Shown: positions 8,776-16,842 of the stretch, in pieces
Layout: each line of letters begins with the position of its first letter
Numbering within the stretch: position 1 is the stretch's first letter
DNA from: Telmatospirillum sp.
GTDB taxonomy: Bacteria > Pseudomonadota > Alphaproteobacteria > Rhodospirillales > Magnetospirillaceae
Direction: 5' to 3'
Length of the DNA stretch: 45,768 bases
NCBI GenBank assembly: GCA_009712185.1
Contig: WASQ01000090.1
Coordinates: forward strand, 1 to 45,768
Made by a program: the position numbers and the translations under genes
Notes under the pieces: generated by a model
What the model was told of the DNA's origin: nothing
The model's database searches: none
What the model saw: the letters and a program-made list of their open reading frames with translations, nothing else

Positions 8776-9885
8776 CTATTCCCGGGTAAAGAACTCAAAC
8801 AGGTCGCCCGCCATATCGGCAACAGACAGACGGGTGAAACGCGGGGCCTGCGCCAACTGATCGATCCCGAAAGAGACGGCGGCCGGCAAAGCGTCCCCGC
8901 CCAGCAGAAGCGGCGCCCGGAACCAAGCCACCCGGTCCACCAGATCCGCTCGAAGCAACGCCGCGGCCAGATGGGCCCCCCCTTCCACCAGAATACGGGT
9001 CAGACCGCGTTGCCCCAGTTCGGCCATCGCGGCACCGAGATCGATCCGGCCGCCGCCGGACAGGGGAACCGGAATCACCGTGACCCCGCAATCCCGATAG
9101 GCCTCAAAGCGATCGGGATCGGCATCCTCACGTGTGATGACCCAGGTCGGCAGATCGGACGCGGTGGAGACGAGCTTCGACGTCAGGGGCAGACGGAGAT
9201 GTCCGTCGATCACCACCCGCACCGGCGACCGGTCGGAAAGCCCCGGAAGCCGGCAGGTCAGTTCGGGATTGTCGACCACGGCCGTGGCGCTGCCGACCAG
9301 GATGGCATCGTTCTCCGCCCGGAGCCGGTGTCCGGCATCGCGCGCCGCCGGTCCGGTAATCCATTTGCTTTCGCCGGTGTGCGTGGCGATGCGGCCGTCG
9401 AGCGAGCTGGCCACCTTCCATGTCACCAGGGGACGCCCCTTGAGGACGCGCTGGAAAAAGCCCGCGTTGATCTCCGCCGCCGCCTCGGCGCAAATGCCGA
9501 GACAGACCTCGACGCCGGCGCGGGACAATCGCTGCAGGCCGCGGCCGGACACCCGGGGATCGGGATCCTCAAGCGAGACCACGACGCGGGAAACGCCGGC
9601 GGCGATCAGGGCGTCGGCGCAGGGCCCCGTCTTGCCGCGATGGCTGCAGGGCTCCAGGGTGACATAAGCCGTCGCGCCGCGGGCCGCCTCCCCCGCCATG
9701 GCCAATGCCCGGGTTTCGGCGTGCGGACGCCCCCCTTTGGCGGTCCAGCCACGCCCGACCACCCGGCCGCCGGCGACGAGGACGCAGCCGACGGACGGAT
9801 TGGGCCAGGTCTGGCCCAATCCACGCCGCGCGAGCGCGAGCGCCGCGCGCATATGGTCGATATCAGTCGTCGTCGAGAATGTCAC
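8776..9885 (-). CDS. ribD: bifunctional diaminohydroxyphosphoribosylaminopyrimidine deaminase / 5-amino-6-(5-phosphoribosylamino)uracil reductase
   Basis: RibD performs the deaminase and reductase steps of riboflavin synthesis. The N-terminal cytidine-deaminase-like domain shows the zinc motifs HAETRAL and [11 protein letters not shown]. The C-terminal reductase domain (from about residue 150) shows [43 protein letters not shown] and the NADPH-binding [14 protein letters not shown]. At 369 aa it is full length. The GTG at 9885 is preferred because AGGAAAG lies about eight bases upstream; it overlaps nrdR by 23 bases. An ATG at 9852 has no comparable ribosome-binding site. Confidence 0.96.
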   Translation of the reverse strand: MTFSTTTDIDHMRAALALARRGLGQTWPNPSVGCVLVAGGRVVGRGWTAKGGRPHAETRALAMAGEAARGATAYVTLEPCSHRGKTGPCADALIAAGVSRVVVSLEDPDPRVSGRGLQRLSRAGVEVCLGICAEAAAEINAGFFQRVLKGRPLVTWKVASSLDGRIATHTGESKWITGPAARDAGHRLRAENDAILVGSATAVVDNPELTCRLPGLSDRSPVRVVIDGHLRLPLTSKLVSTASDLPTWVITREDADPDRFEAYRDCGVTVIPVPLSGGGRIDLGAAMAELGQRGLTRILVEGGAHLAAALLRADLVDRVAWFRAPLLLGGDALPAAVSFGIDQLAQAPRFTRLSVADMAGDLFEFFTRE

Positions 9886-10330
9886 CGCCGAGCTTTCCTA
9901 CGAAATCCTCGAAGTCTTTGGCTTCATGGAAATTCCGGTAAACCGAGGCGAACCGCACATAGGCGACCTGATCGAGGTTGGCAAGAGCCTCCATCACCAG
10001 TTCGCCGATCACCGTCGTCGAAATCTCGGCCTCGCCGCAGCTTTCCAGACGCCGCTGAATGCTGTTGACAATTCTTTCCACCCGATCCGGATCGACGGGC
10101 CGCTTGCGGACGGCGATCGCAATCGAACGGGCCAGCTTGTCCCGGTCAAAGGGGGCACGCTGCCCATTCTTTTTCACGACGATCAGTTCGCGCAACTGCA
10201 CCCGTTCGAATGTCGTGAAGCGGGACCCGCAGGCGGTACAGAAACGCCGCCGGCGAATCGCAGAGTTATCCTCCGTCGGCCGCGAGTCCTTGACCTGCGT
10301 GTCGTCCTGACCGCAAAACGGACAGCGCAT
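9863..10330 (-). CDS. nrdR: transcriptional repressor NrdR of ribonucleotide reductase genes
   Basis: NrdR binds NrdR boxes upstream of nrd genes and responds to ATP/dATP. The 155-aa product opens with the zinc ribbon [17 protein letters not shown] and the second cysteine pair in [18 protein letters not shown]. The ATP-cone follows (about residues 49-139: [18 protein letters not shown] and [13 protein letters not shown]). It has the typical length, plus an acidic tail (DILDDD). It is nested between glyA and ribD, the standard alphaproteobacterial position, and shares the operon transcript. Confidence 0.97.
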   Translation of the reverse strand: MRCPFCGQDDTQVKDSRPTEDNSAIRRRRFCTACGSRFTTFERVQLRELIVVKKNGQRAPFDRDKLARSIAIAVRKRPVDPDRVERIVNSIQRRLESCGEAEISTTVIGELVMEALANLDQVAYVRFASVYRNFHEAKDFEDFVGKLGGDILDDD

Positions 10331-10378
10331 TCTCCCCCCCTATCATTTCTTCCGGTCCCCTGGCAGGTTTCCCGGCCG

Positions 10379-11671
10379 TCACGGCTGATAGATCGGAAAT
10401 CTCCGGCAAAGATCGTCGACCTGGGCGTGAACCGCCTTTTCCTGGGCTGAATTGTCATCGGGAGAAACCGTCAGCCCGTCAAGAACGTCGCCGATCAGGT
10501 TTCCGACCAGCCGGAACTCCTCCACCCCGAATCCGCGGGTTGTCGCGGCCGGCGTACCCAACCGGATCCCGGAGGTGACAGTCGGCTTTTCCGGGTCGAA
10601 GGGGATTCCATTCTTGTTGCAGGTGATGCCGGCGCGCTCCAGGCTCGCTTCGGCGGCCTTTCCGGTCAGCTTCTTCGGACGCAGGTCGACCAGCATCACA
10701 TGCGTATCGGTCCCTCCCGACACGATATCGAGACCGCGCCGCACCAGCGTATCGGCGAGAACCGCCGCGTTGTCCTTAACCGCGCGCGCATAGGCTTTGA
10801 ACTCGGGGCGAAGGGCCTCACCCAGCGCCACCGCCTTGGCGGCGATCACATGCATCAGGGGACCGCCCTGCAAGCCCGGAAAAATGGCCGAATTGATCTT
10901 CTTGCCGATCTCAAGGTCGTTGGACAGGATCATGCCGCCCCGCGGACCGCGCAATGTCTTATGGGTGGTCGTGGTCACCACATGGGCGTGGGGCAGCGGG
11001 CTGGGATGGACGCCGCCCGCGACCAGTCCGGCGAAATGGGCCATATCGACCATGAAATAAGCCCCCACCTCGTCGGCAATGGCGCGGAAGCGGGCGAAAT
11101 CAATGGTCCGCGGATAGGCGGAGCCGCCGGCGATGATCAGCTTCGGCCGGTGTTCCCGGGCAAGGCGCAGGACTTCATCGAAATCGATCAGCGCGTCCTG
11201 CTTGCGCACGCCATACTGAACGGCCTTGAACCATTTGCCCGACATGTTCGGGGCGGCGCCGTGGGTCAGATGCCCGCCGCTCGCCAGTCCAAGTCCCATG
11301 AAAGTGTCGCCGGGTTGCAGCAGGGCCAGGAACACCGCCTGATTGGCCTGCGACCCCGAATTCGGCTGCACATTGGCATAGGCGCAGTCGAAGAGCGCCC
11401 GGGCCCGGTCGATCGCCAGTTGCTCCGCCACATCGACAAATTCGCAACCGCCGTAATAACGTTTGCCGGGATAGCCTTCCGCATATTTGTTGGTCAGAAC
11501 CGACCCCTGGGCCTCGAGAACCGCCTTCGAAACGATGTTCTCCGAGGCGATCAGCTCGATCTGCCCCTGCTGGCGCTCAAGCTCCCGGCCGATGGCGGCG
11601 AAAATTTCGGGATCGGCATCCGCAAGCGGGGCTCCGAAGAACTGTTGAAGAGAGCCATGAGCGATCGACAT
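10379..11671 (-). CDS. glyA: serine hydroxymethyltransferase
   Basis: GlyA interconverts serine and glycine using tetrahydrofolate, supplying one-carbon units. The 430-aa PLP enzyme shows the family signature sequence: [41 protein letters not shown], the PLP lysine in [16 protein letters not shown], and [17 protein letters not shown]. The ATG at 11671 follows AAGGAAGGTTCAG. It lies 42 bases after rpiB and 48 bases before nrdR, so it is within the same operon. Supplying glycine and formyl units fits the purine/riboflavin context. Confidence 0.98.
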   Translation of the reverse strand: MSIAHGSLQQFFGAPLADADPEIFAAIGRELERQQGQIELIASENIVSKAVLEAQGSVLTNKYAEGYPGKRYYGGCEFVDVAEQLAIDRARALFDCAYANVQPNSGSQANQAVFLALLQPGDTFMGLGLASGGHLTHGAAPNMSGKWFKAVQYGVRKQDALIDFDEVLRLAREHRPKLIIAGGSAYPRTIDFARFRAIADEVGAYFMVDMAHFAGLVAGGVHPSPLPHAHVVTTTTHKTLRGPRGGMILSNDLEIGKKINSAIFPGLQGGPLMHVIAAKAVALGEALRPEFKAYARAVKDNAAVLADTLVRRGLDIVSGGTDTHVMLVDLRPKKLTGKAAEASLERAGITCNKNGIPFDPEKPTVTSGIRLGTPAATTRGFGVEEFRLVGNLIGDVLDGLTVSPDDNSAQEKAVHAQVDDLCRRFPIYQP

Positions 11672-11713
11672 CTGAACCTTCCTTCCTAACTCTTACCCGG
11701 CCCGCCGGCCGGC

Positions 11714-12187
11714 CTACTTTCCCTGGGGGACCGGAGAACACCCGCGACGGTCCGCGCCCATCTTGGCAACCCGGGCCGCATGCCGCCCCCCTTCAAACGG
11801 GGTCGACAGGAACACGGACAGGCAATCCCTGGCAACCTCGACGCCCGTGGTGCGACCACCGAACACAATGACATTGGCGTCATTGTGCTGGCGCGCCAGC
11901 CTCGCGCCGAAGGCATCGTGAACCAGGGCGGCGCGCAGAACCGGATACCGGTTTGCGGCGATGCTGATCCCGATCCCGGTGCCACACAAAAGCACGCCAA
12001 CTTCCGCCCGCCCGTCACCGATGGCTGCGGCCATGGCATCGGCATAGTCCGGATAATCGACGGATTGGGGACCGTCGGTCCCAAGATCGAGCACAGACAT
12101 CCCCTGGGAAACGAGCGTCTCCTTCAGAATGGTTTTCAATTCGTAGCCCCCATGGTCGGAGGCCAGCGCGATAATTTTCGAAGACAT
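11714..12187 (-). CDS. rpiB: ribose-5-phosphate isomerase B
   Basis: RpiB interconverts ribose 5-phosphate and ribulose 5-phosphate, the latter being the substrate of RibB downstream. The 157-aa product has the LacA/RpiB motifs ALASDHGGYELK, VDYPDYADAMA, the catalytic cysteine in GVLLCGTGIGISIAANR, and HDAFGARLARQHNDANVIVFGGR. The ATG at 12187 begins the conserved domain; a 58-codon upstream extension is not conserved-looking. It is the first gene of the operon running to the fliL-like gene. Confidence 0.95.
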   Translation of the reverse strand: MSSKIIALASDHGGYELKTILKETLVSQGMSVLDLGTDGPQSVDYPDYADAMAAAIGDGRAEVGVLLCGTGIGISIAANRYPVLRAALVHDAFGARLARQHNDANVIVFGGRTTGVEVARDCLSVFLSTPFEGGRHAARVAKMGADRRGCSPVPQGK

Positions 12188-12630
12188 GTCCACTGAAACA
12201 CTAAATAAGGTGTAAGCAGGGTCTAGATACCATATGTCGAACAGCCTTGCCAAGGAACCACAAACCCTTTGAGCCCGTGGATCCGGGCGGGATCCCCTCC
12301 CTTTGAGCGAAACGCGACCGGACGCGGCAGGACTGCCGCCATCGAGCTCCTGCCGCACCATTGTTGTCGGCGTGCCATGATTTGGAACGCCACGAACGAT
12401 ATTCCTGTCAATTTGTGGGGGTATTGAACCACGACGATCGCCCCCAAGTCATACCACGAATGAAGTACTAAGGACTTCCGTCCTTGGAAGGATCTTTCGC
12501 GTGTTTTTTATTGGTTCCCGCGGCTGCGTAAAGAATTCAGTATTCAATTGAACCGTTTTTGCATTGACAGCAGAATCCCATCATGCGATTAGTTATAGCA
12601 TTCGATATTCTTGTATCAGGTCGCAGCAAA
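12188..12630. promoter_or_regulatory. divergent rpiB-mucR intergenic region
   Basis: This 443-base gene-free stretch must hold the promoter of the rpiB-glyA-rib operon (minus) and that of mucR (plus). For mucR, TTGACA at 12564-12569 is followed after 17 bases by GATTAG at 12587-12592, a plausible sigma-70-type pair. The part from about 12400 to 12620 is AT-rich, as expected for a target of MucR-type proteins, so autoregulation is possible. No riboswitch fold was recognised. Confidence 0.45.
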
Positions 12631-13098
12631 ATGAGCGAAGCTAACGTGGAAAAGATTTCGCGCGACGACATCCTTCGCATGGCTGTCGACGTCGTTGCCG
12701 CTTATGTCAGCAAGAATCCAATTCCCTCCGGGCAGATTCCCGAGGTCATCCACACAGTCTACAATTCATTGAGCCTGCTGGATGGCCAGGTTCCGGAAGT
12801 CAAGCCGGAGGCCCCTCGTCCTGCCGTGCCGGTGAAAAAGTCCATCACTCCGGACTACATCGTCTGCCTGGAGGACGGGAAGAAACTGAAGATGCTGAAG
12901 CGGCATCTGCGCACCACTTATAACATGACGCCCGACGAATACCGGGCGAAGTGGAGCCTTGCCCCCGACTATCCGATGGTGGCGCCGAACTATGCCGCGC
13001 AGCGATCGGATTTCGCCAAGAAGATCGGTCTGGGCCGTAAAGGTGCGGAAGTTCCTGCCGGCGACAAGCGGGGACGGCGCCCGCGCGGCGGACGCTGA
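12631..13098 (+). CDS. MucR/Ros-family transcriptional regulator with an eroded zinc site
   Basis: The 155-aa product is a global-regulator-type DNA-binding protein of the MucR/Ros family. The N-terminal half (IL RMAVDVVAAYVSKNPIP-type helix) matches the oligomerisation region. The C-terminal half holds the prokaryotic zinc-finger domain: DYIVCLEDGKKLKMLKRHLR, TTYNMTPDEYRAKW and DYPMVAPNYAAQRS. Of the Ros ligands, Cys79 and His92 are present, but the second Cys is Asp82 and the His pair is Thr96-Tyr97, so metal binding looks lost. The chosen ATG begins MSEANVEK; its ribosome-binding site is weak. The tail is basic (RKG, KRGRRPRGGR). Confidence 0.9.
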   Translation: MSEANVEKISRDDILRMAVDVVAAYVSKNPIPSGQIPEVIHTVYNSLSLLDGQVPEVKPEAPRPAVPVKKSITPDYIVCLEDGKKLKMLKRHLRTTYNMTPDEYRAKWSLAPDYPMVAPNYAAQRSDFAKKIGLGRKGAEVPAGDKRGRRPRGGR

Positions 13099-13280
13099 GA
13101 AGCCCCCTCCCTGACGCTCCGGCTGGCGGAACAGGGGCCGGTTCGGGCACAGGGTTCCTGACGTCACTGTCACAGCCCCCCAGGGGGGCAAGGATGGCGG
13201 TCTGCGTCTGACGTCTTCGGGGTGCGTCCCTGCGCGGTACCGGTTTGAGCCGGTCGAAGCCGGCCCTCGAGATCCTTCGA

Positions 13281-13325
13281 TAATTTCAAGCTGCAATGAG
13301 CCACCCTCATTGCAGCTTGAAATTA
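13281..13325 (-). repeat. 20-bp perfect inverted repeat starting at a stop codon
   Basis: TAATTTCAAGCTGCAATGAG (13281-13300) and its exact complement (13306-13325) flank the five-base loop CCACC. The complement includes the TAA stop codon of the 62-aa gene. The GATGAG/AATGAG-type inner end links it to the copies after metY and galM. No T-run follows the stem on either strand. Confidence 0.85.
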
Positions 13326-13511
13326 CCCTCCCGGCTGACCGCGGCGGTTGAGAACAAAATTCAGCTTCCTGAGCGCCGCCATTTTCAATGCGTGCTCGCC
13401 GGCCGTGGCCGGGCCGACGATAGAAACCTCCGTGTTGCTCACGGGGTCCACCGCGGAAACCTTGACCGAATTTCCAATCCGTCGGAATTCGAAAATCACT
13501 TCCCCCGCCAT
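13323..13511 (-). CDS. conserved small alphaproteobacterial protein (DUF6898-like)
   Basis: The 62-aa product begins MAGEVIFEFRRIGNSVKVSA and continues VDPVSNTEVSIVGPATAGE, then a lysine-rich helix HALKMAALRKLNFVLNRRG. I recall this small protein as widespread in Rhodospirillales; its function is unknown. The sequence suggests a beta sheet followed by one helix, with no signal peptide. The ATG at 13511 is preceded by GGAAGGTGGAG; a GTG two codons upstream is less likely. It is divergent from metY, and its stop codon lies inside a perfect palindrome. Confidence 0.75.
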   Translation of the reverse strand: MAGEVIFEFRRIGNSVKVSAVDPVSNTEVSIVGPATAGEHALKMAALRKLNFVLNRRGQPGG

Positions 13512-13604
13512 CTCCACCTTCCAGCCGTAATATCAACCGGTGCTGATTGCCCCGCAGGCGGCGCCACTATACCCCGGGATGCACCCGCGCGAAAACCGCG
13601 GACA

Positions 13605-13752
13605 TGACGCTTCGATATACAACATAATTTATATGTTCTTTTGTTTGTTTTCACATTTTTATATCGCACTAACGCTTGACACCTCCGCAACATCAGTGCC
13701 TTACTCGATCCCGCAGAAGTCGCATCGCCCGAACAAAAAAAGGACCGAGCTC
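13605..13752 (+). promoter_or_regulatory. AT-rich metY leader with candidate promoter and inverted repeats
   Basis: The region contains AACATA-ATTTA-TATGTT (a small dyad), the wider dyad CGATATA...TATATCG, and TTGACA at 13676-13681 with poor -10 candidates (TTACTC near 13701). The dyads could bind a methionine or SAH-responsive repressor, but none can be named. I looked for a SAM-II aptamer because it often precedes metY-type genes in alphaproteobacteria, and did not find its conserved core. Confidence 0.4.
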
Positions 13753-15045
13753 ATGAGCGTCGCCAGTCACCATCCCGAGACCCTGGTCTTACACGCGGGA
13801 TATCGCGCCGACCCGGCCACCAACGCCGTCGCTGTTCCGCTTTATCAAACCACCTCCTACCAGTTCAAAAACACGGAACAGGCGGCTGACCTGTTCGGCC
13901 TGCGCGAGCTCGGCAACATTTACACGCGCATCATGAATCCGACCACCGACGTGCTGGAACAGCGCGTCGCGGCGCTGGAAGGCGGGGTGGCCGCGCTGGC
14001 CGTGGCCTCGGGTCAGGCCGCCAGCACTTTTTCGATCCTGAATGTTGCCGAGGCGGGCGACAATTTCGTTACCTCGACCGATCTCTATGGCGGTACCTGG
14101 AATCTGTTTGCCAACACCTTCAAACAGTTCGGAATCGAAGCCCGTTTCGTCGACCCGGCAGACCCGGAAAACTTCCGCCGCGCCACCGATTCCCGCACCC
14201 GGGCCTATTACGCCGAGACACTTCCCAATCCGAAGCTCCAGGTCTTCCCCATCGCCGAAGTCGCAAAAATCGGCAACGAGCTTGGCGTACCGCTGATCGT
14301 CGACAATACCGCCGCCCCCATCATCGCTCGGCCGATCGATCACGGCGCCTCCATCGTGGTCTATTCCACGACGAAATACATCGGGGGCCACGGCACCTCG
14401 ATCGGCGGCCTGATCGTGGACTCCGGCAAGTTCGACTGGGAAAAGCACGCCGACCGTTTCCCGCTGCTCAACCAGCCGGATCCCAGCTATCACGGCGCCG
14501 TCTGGACCCAGGCCGTCAAGCCACTGGGACCGATCGCCTATGTCCTGCGCGCCCGCGTGATCCTGCTGCGTGACGTCGGCGCCGCCGCCAGCCCGTTCAA
14601 CGCCTTCCAGACCATCCAGGGCCTGGAAACACTGCCGCTCAGGATCCGCGAACATGTCCGCAACGGGCAGGCCGTGGCTGACTATCTGGCGAAGCATCCG
14701 AAGGTCATCCGCGTCATTCATCCGTCGCAGCAGACCGGCGAGGCGCGCCGACGCGCCGATGCCGTCCTGAAAGGCGGCTATGGCGCCCTGGTGGGGTTCG
14801 AGGTGAAGGGCGGTGTCGACGCCGGACGACGTTTCATCGATGCCCTGAAACTGTTCTATCATGTCGCCAATATCGGCGACGCGCGAAGCCTCGCCATTCA
14901 TCCCGCCAGCACGACCCACTCCCAGCTTTCGCCGGAAGACCAGCTCGCCACCGGCGTGACGGAGGGCTATGTCCGGCTTTCCATCGGCATCGAGCATATC
15001 GATGACATCATCGCCGATCTCAGCCAGGCGCTGGAGGTCGCGTAA
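13753..15045 (+). CDS. metY: O-acetylhomoserine sulfhydrylase (Cys/Met metabolism PLP enzyme)
   Basis: The enzyme makes homocysteine directly from O-acetylhomoserine and sulfide. The 430-aa product shows the family features: PLYQTTSYQFKNTEQAADLF, YTRIMNPTTDVLEQRVAALEGG, SGQAASTFSILN, DNTAAPIIARPIDHGA and the PLP lysine in VVYSTTKYIGGHGTSIGG. Near the C-terminus GDARSLAIHPASTTHSQLS is the sulfhydrylase-type ending. The start at 13753 (MSVASHHPETLVLHAG) is the conserved one; an upstream open frame of 71 codons runs through the AT-rich leader. It is a single-gene unit, with a palindrome beginning at its stop codon. Confidence 0.95.
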   Translation: MSVASHHPETLVLHAGYRADPATNAVAVPLYQTTSYQFKNTEQAADLFGLRELGNIYTRIMNPTTDVLEQRVAALEGGVAALAVASGQAASTFSILNVAEAGDNFVTSTDLYGGTWNLFANTFKQFGIEARFVDPADPENFRRATDSRTRAYYAETLPNPKLQVFPIAEVAKIGNELGVPLIVDNTAAPIIARPIDHGASIVVYSTTKYIGGHGTSIGGLIVDSGKFDWEKHADRFPLLNQPDPSYHGAVWTQAVKPLGPIAYVLRARVILLRDVGAAASPFNAFQTIQGLETLPLRIREHVRNGQAVADYLAKHPKVIRVIHPSQQTGEARRRADAVLKGGYGALVGFEVKGGVDAGRRFIDALKLFYHVANIGDARSLAIHPASTTHSQLSPEDQLATGVTEGYVRLSIGIEHIDDIIADLSQALEVA

Positions 15046-15078
15046 GACCAAGCGGCGATGAGGATGACTCATCGCCGC
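15043..15078 (+). repeat. stop-codon-anchored hairpin after metY
   Basis: Starting at the TAA stop codon the sequence reads TAAGACCAAGCGGCGATGAG. GCGGCGATGAG (15052-15062) pairs perfectly with CTCATCGCCGC (15068-15078) around the loop GATGA. No T-run follows. It closely matches the galM-side copy at 15467-15501 and probably ends the metY transcript. Confidence 0.8.
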
Positions 15079-15118
15079 TGATCCCGCCCGATGACGATCC
15101 GCGAGCGGGTGGGAGGGC

Positions 15119-15253
15119 GTGTGAAAGAATCAGTAGCACAGGCCTCCGCGCCTGTGTCCCGGCGGAGCCGGAGCCACTGGTGGAATTTTTTCACACCCCC
15201 GGAGGGGGAAAATCCTCAGCAGATACGGCGGTCCGCGCTACTGATTTTTCACA
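15119..15253. repeat. MITE-like element with about 18-bp terminal inverted repeats and internal hairpins
   Basis: GTGTGAAAGAATCAGTAGC (15119-15137) is mirrored by GCTACTGATTTTTCACA (15237-15253), with one base missing. Inside are CACAGGC/GCCTGTG (15137-15143 with 15150-15156), a CCCCC-GGA-GGGGG hairpin (15196-15208), and a second TTTCACAC (about 15189-15196) that could compete for the left arm. There is no open frame. It could be a small non-autonomous mobile element or a structured RNA. Confidence 0.55.
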
Positions 15254-15314
15254 AGCTCAGGAGCCGGCTCACCCCTGATTCAGGAACTCATCGGCCGTGG
15301 TTTTCTCCACCAGC

Positions 15315-15393
15315 GCATCGGTACAAACAAAAGAGTCACAAAGCAAGTCGATGCTCTTTATTCTAAGTGGCATTTAACCATTGAAAAAGCGGA
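15315..15393. repeat. dispersed ACAAACAAAAGAGTC element, copy 1
   Basis: The core ACAAACAAAAGAGTCAC (15323-15339) lies between GCATCGGT (15315-15322) and GTCGATGC (15347-15354). These arms can pair as RNA through six Watson-Crick and two G.U pairs. About 60 bases downstream AAGCGGATATTTTTCTC resembles the corresponding position of copy 2. It sits between the convergent genes metY and galM. Confidence 0.6.
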
Positions 15394-15466
15394 TATTTTT
15401 CTCCCGCGCAGAGTCCCATGTTCTGGAAATTTTTTAATAAGCCAGTTCACTGAGTGGTTGTCTGTT

Positions 15467-15501
15467 CCAACCGGCGATGAGCAGCACTCATCGCCGGTTG
15501 G
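15467..15501 (-). repeat. 15-bp perfect hairpin downstream of galM
   Basis: CCAACCGGCGATGAG (15467-15481) and CTCATCGCCGGTTGG (15487-15501) are exact complements around CAGCA. On the minus strand the preceding bases give CAATACCAACCGGCGATGAG, matching the family outer motif, but here the element starts about 30 bases past the stop codon instead of on it. It probably terminates the galM transcript. Confidence 0.8.
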
Positions 15502-15530
15502 TATTGCCAGTTATTTCCCGCCTTGAGGTC

Positions 15531-16685
15531 CTATTTCTGCACACCAAACTTATAGACGATCTTGCCCTTGTACCAATCGCCAGGGTTCAGGACGGTGGAC
15601 GGGAAATTGGGTTTGTTGACGCTGTCCGGGAAATGCTGCGGCTCCAGACTGAAGGCGTCGTGGATCTTGTAGAGCTGACCGCCCTTGCCAAGATCGCGCG
15701 GGGCCTTTCCTTCCAGGAAATTGCCGGAGTAGAACTGGATTCCGGGCTCCGTCGTCAGGATGTCGAGCACGCGCCCCGACTTGGGATCATAGACATGCGC
15801 CGCAAGCGCAAGATCTGATCCTTTGCGGTTCAGGACATAGTTCACGTCATAGCCCGGACCATATTTGATCTGATCATAGTCGGCGGTGATCCGCGCCCCG
15901 ATCGGGGTGGGCTTGGTGAAGTCCATCGGCGTGCCCTTGACGGGGCGGAACTCGCCGGTCGGGATCAGGGTCTGATCGACGGGCGTGATAGCGTCGGCCG
16001 GAATGGTCAGGACATGGTCGAGAATATTGCCGCTGCCCGCCAGATTGACGAAGAGATGGCTGGTGAAATTGGCGATCGTCGGCTTGTCGGTCGCCACCGC
16101 CTCATAAGAGATATCCAGGGCATTGCCATCCGTCACCTTGTAGATCACACGGGTCGGCAGAGTCCCGGGAAAGTTTTCCTCCCCATCCTTGAAGGTGTAG
16201 GACATCTCGACAGCGGACTCGTTGATCTGGTGGGCGTCGAACACCACGAACCGGGACCCCTTCACTCCGCCATGAAGGGTATTGGGCGCATTATTGATGT
16301 TGAGCTGGTATTCCTGACCGTTCAGCGCGAAATGGCCCTTGGCGATCCGGTTGGCGACACGGCCGATGAACGCATTCATCGACCCCTGACCGTTCATGAC
16401 CTTATCGATCGACTCATAGCCCAGAACCACATCACCCAGCGTCCCGTGGCGATCCGGAACCAGGATCTGCTCGACGCGGGCGCCATAGTTGGTGATCTTG
16501 ACGACCATCCCTTTCTTATTCTTGATCGTGAACAGATCCACCTTCTTGCCATCCACCTCCTTCTGGAAGTTGGCACGGTCAAGGTCGACATAATCCTTGG
16601 CGGCCGGTGCGGCCATGGCGCCCGACGACAGCGCGACCAGGGCGGCAACGGCACAGGCTGTGCCCAAAGTGGCGAGGTTTCTCAA
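15531..16685 (-). CDS. galM: exported aldose 1-epimerase (mutarotase)
   Basis: The enzyme interconverts alpha and beta anomers of aldoses such as galactose and glucose. The mature domain shows NTLHGG (catalytic His), FTSHLFVNLAGSG (second His), DVNYVL and EPGIQFYSGNFLEG (catalytic Glu). A signal peptide precedes it: RNLATLGTACAVAALVALSSGAMA, so the protein is periplasmic or secreted, unlike most cytoplasmic GalM. The best start is a TTG at 16685 behind AAGCTAGGGGATAGG; the longer frame upstream has no ATG near the signal peptide. With this start the product is 384 aa. It follows the alpha/beta hydrolase gene after about 160 bases. Confidence 0.9.
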   Translation of the reverse strand: MRNLATLGTACAVAALVALSSGAMAAPAAKDYVDLDRANFQKEVDGKKVDLFTIKNKKGMVVKITNYGARVEQILVPDRHGTLGDVVLGYESIDKVMNGQGSMNAFIGRVANRIAKGHFALNGQEYQLNINNAPNTLHGGVKGSRFVVFDAHQINESAVEMSYTFKDGEENFPGTLPTRVIYKVTDGNALDISYEAVATDKPTIANFTSHLFVNLAGSGNILDHVLTIPADAITPVDQTLIPTGEFRPVKGTPMDFTKPTPIGARITADYDQIKYGPGYDVNYVLNRKGSDLALAAHVYDPKSGRVLDILTTEPGIQFYSGNFLEGKAPRDLGKGGQLYKIHDAFSLEPQHFPDSVNKPNFPSTVLNPGDWYKGKIVYKFGVQK

Positions 16686-16842
16686 TTTCCTATCCCCTAG
16701 CTTATGGTTGACCGCCCCGGATTGTCGCGGGTGCGGCGGATCGCGGCGGGTCGCCACGAAGGGGAAAGGATACTCCGGCACCGGATGGGCGGCAATGGTC
16801 AGGCCATAATATGGTCAGACCAATATCAACCGCTTTTGCGGC
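16686..16842 (-). promoter_or_regulatory. galM upstream region with dyad
   Basis: AATATGGTC-A-GACCAATAT at 16808-16826 is an imperfect dyad upstream of galM. Between it and the hydrolase stop codon lies a short CCGC-AAAA-GCGG hairpin (minus strand) followed by a TT step, a weak terminator for the hydrolase. The dyad could be an operator for galM; no regulator can be named. Confidence 0.3.

Noticed and set aside
12188-12400. FMN riboswitch controlling the rib operon
   Set aside because: None of the conserved RFN-element blocks was found upstream of rpiB, nor in the short gap before ribH (6812-6966).
12223-12447. 74-codon minus-strand frame upstream of rpiB
   Set aside because: It has no ribosome-binding site, no conserved-looking pattern, and overlaps the probable operon promoter.
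13625-13650. Fourth copy of the ACAAACAAAAGAGTC element (reverse orientation)
   Set aside because: The plus-strand TTCTTTTGTTTGTTTTCACA matches only the A/C-rich core word; the GAGTC part, the arms and the 24-base spacing are missing.
13605-13752. SAM-II riboswitch upstream of metY
   Set aside because: The conserved aptamer core and pseudoknot spacing are not present; only AT-rich dyads are seen.
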